A stretch of 64,000 nucleotides of DNA from a bacterium (GTDB lineage Bacteria > Bacillota > Clostridia > Lachnospirales > Lachnospiraceae). Below are positions 63,031 to 64,000 of the stretch, piece after piece; within the stretch, counting starts at the first letter, position 1; the number at the start of each line of letters is the position of its first letter. The position numbers and the translations under genes were made by a program. The DNA lies in NCBI GenBank assembly GCA_023664305.1, contig JAMPFT010000003.1, positions 124,001 to 188,000 of the forward strand, in the 5' to 3' direction. The notes below the pieces were generated by a model. It was not told the origin of the DNA, searched no databases, and saw only the letters and a list, made by a program, of their open reading frames with translations.

Positions 63031-63784
63031 AGACCGCTCCCTTCCAGCCTGTCCTCTCACGGATTTCCAGGAGAGCTTCTTCGTCGGCAATCACAGTACA
63101 GCAGCGGTGCAGCTGCAGGATAGAAGCGGGAACGTCCGGCGTCACAGGCCCGAAAAAGGATTTGTAGAGAGCGGAGGCTTTTGCGCTTCCGGAAGCCAAA
63201 AGCAATACCCTTTCGGCGTCCATAATATTCTTGATACCCATAGTGTAAGCGTGGGTAGGGACTTCTTCAGGAGAGGCGAAAAATCTGGCGTTACTCTGCC
63301 TGGTATGCTCCGTTAGGGCTACAAGATGAGTTTCCTTTTCAAAAACAGACGCAGGCTCGTTAAACCCGATATGACCATTGCCGCCGATGCCCAAAAGCTG
63401 CAGATCGATACCGCCGAGAGAACGGATTACCTGATTATAGCGGCAGCATTCTTTTGCGGCATCCTCCTCCAGCCCGTCCGGAATATTTGTATTTTCCGGC
63501 TTGATATTCACATGGGAAAAGAAATTTTGATTCATAAAAAAGCGGTAGCTTTGACAGTGATCCCCAGAAAGTCCCTTATATTCGTCCAAATTCACGGATT
63601 TGACCGACGAAAAGTCAAGATCTCCTTCTTCATAACGCCGGATCAGCAGCCTGTAAGCTCCGACCGGTGTGGAACCGGTAGCCAGTCCCAGAACAGAATC
63701 CCGTTTCATAACAATCTGAGCGGATATTATATTTGCCGCTTTTTTGCTGAGCTCAGGATAATCCTTTGCCGCATAAATAATCAT
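63020..63784 (-). CDS. nagB: Glucosamine-6-phosphate deaminase
   Basis: A 254-residue NagB. VLGLATGSTPVGAYRLLI (about 33-50), SVKSVNLDEYKGLSGDH (about 61-77), GIGGNGHIGFNEPAS (about 130-144) are family motifs, with the catalytic Asp and His. It converts glucosamine-6-phosphate to fructose-6-phosphate and ammonia. The ATG at 63782-63784 has GGAGG. Together with nagA it feeds amino-sugars into glycolysis. Confidence 0.95.
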   Translation of the reverse strand: MIIYAAKDYPELSKKAANIISAQIVMKRDSVLGLATGSTPVGAYRLLIRRYEEGDLDFSSVKSVNLDEYKGLSGDHCQSYRFFMNQNFFSHVNIKPENTNIPDGLEEDAAKECCRYNQVIRSLGGIDLQLLGIGGNGHIGFNEPASVFEKETHLVALTEHTRQSNARFFASPEEVPTHAYTMGIKNIMDAERVLLLASGSAKASALYKSFFGPVTPDVPASILQLHRCCTVIADEEALLEIRERTGWKGAVYDY

Positions 63785-63898
63785 GTCATCCTCCGTTTTT
63801 CCAATTTCCGTATTAATTCCTGCAAGAGCCAATATCCTGTTGTCTACGGTGAGGTTACTGATTTCTCTGCATGGCCTGGTAATTCAAGGCACGGAATT

Positions 63899-63927
63899 AT
63901 CATAGCATGAAAAAAAGGAGAAAACAA
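63899..63927 (-). promoter_or_regulatory. Probable promoter of nagBA
   Basis: Minus-strand TTGTTT (63922-63927), 17-base spacer, TATGAT (63899-63904), about 115 bases before nagB. The long leader (63785-63898) shows no clear operator. Confidence 0.45.
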
Positions 63928-63980
63928 TAAAATTTCAAAAGCGCAGACAGATCGGGGATATGTACTGTAGATTTATAGTA

Positions 63981-63989
63981 TGGTATAAT
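63981..63989 (+). promoter_or_regulatory. Extended -10 promoter at the right edge
   Basis: TGGTATAAT on the plus strand, with no clear -35; it probably serves a gene beyond the window. Confidence 0.4.
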
Positions 63990-64000
63990 GTCCGTAAAGG

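Overview
The window is a Gram-positive Clostridia chromosome segment, most likely from a Lachnospiraceae-type gut anaerobe. The evidence is the classical Firmicute origin order (rpmH, rnpA, yidD, yidC, jag, mnmE, mnmG, rsmG, parA and parB on the minus strand; dnaA, dnaN, yaaA, recF, gyrB and gyrA on the plus strand), strong GGAGG ribosome sites, sigma-A type promoters, and a DUF4446 gene beside parB. The replication origin lies near 51.1-51.5 kb, between rpmH and dnaA. Leading-strand polarity flips there.

Layout. 1-4.7 kb: a minus-strand cation/proton antiporter module in the order E-F-G-A'-(A''+B)-C-D, which is the order of the membrane arm of Mbh/Mbx-type complexes; it runs off the left edge. 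4.9-8.4 kb: a cytidylate-kinase-like gene, then a TetR regulator with a shared operator and divergent promoters facing a tiny membrane protein and two alpha/beta hydrolases. 8.5-14.0 kb: a three-gene unit of two membrane TrkA-N/RyR-domain proteins (one a K+ channel) and an ABC exporter. 14.2-22.0 kb: a WG-repeat lipoprotein, a very large hybrid histidine kinase with an embedded GGDEF-like domain, and a solute-binding lipoprotein. 22.2-27.7 kb: a sugar acetyltransferase, an AraC regulator, a glycerol-1-phosphate dehydrogenase family gene with a ribulokinase, and a half-size EamA transporter. 27.7-36.3 kb: a five-gene peptide/nickel-type ABC importer behind larE-larB-larC, which make the nickel-pincer cofactor; no larA is present. 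tRNA-Arg(CCT) sits just upstream of larE. 36.5-42.3 kb: two small DUF genes, serS, DUF4446, parB, parA and a parS cluster. 42.3-43.8 kb: three AT-rich accessory genes (unknown, SUKH, NUDIX) wedged between parS and rsmG. 43.9-61.8 kb: the origin block, followed by a CPA2 antiporter. 61.9-63.8 kb: nagB-nagA.

The least conventional loci are the RyR/TrkA-N pair with its exporter, the kinase plus binding-protein pair, and the lar/importer operon with its duplicated initiation regions and 61-bp tandem repeats. Several dispersed, structured intergenic repeat families run through the window. Calls rest on reading the sequence and family knowledge only; no database search was possible.
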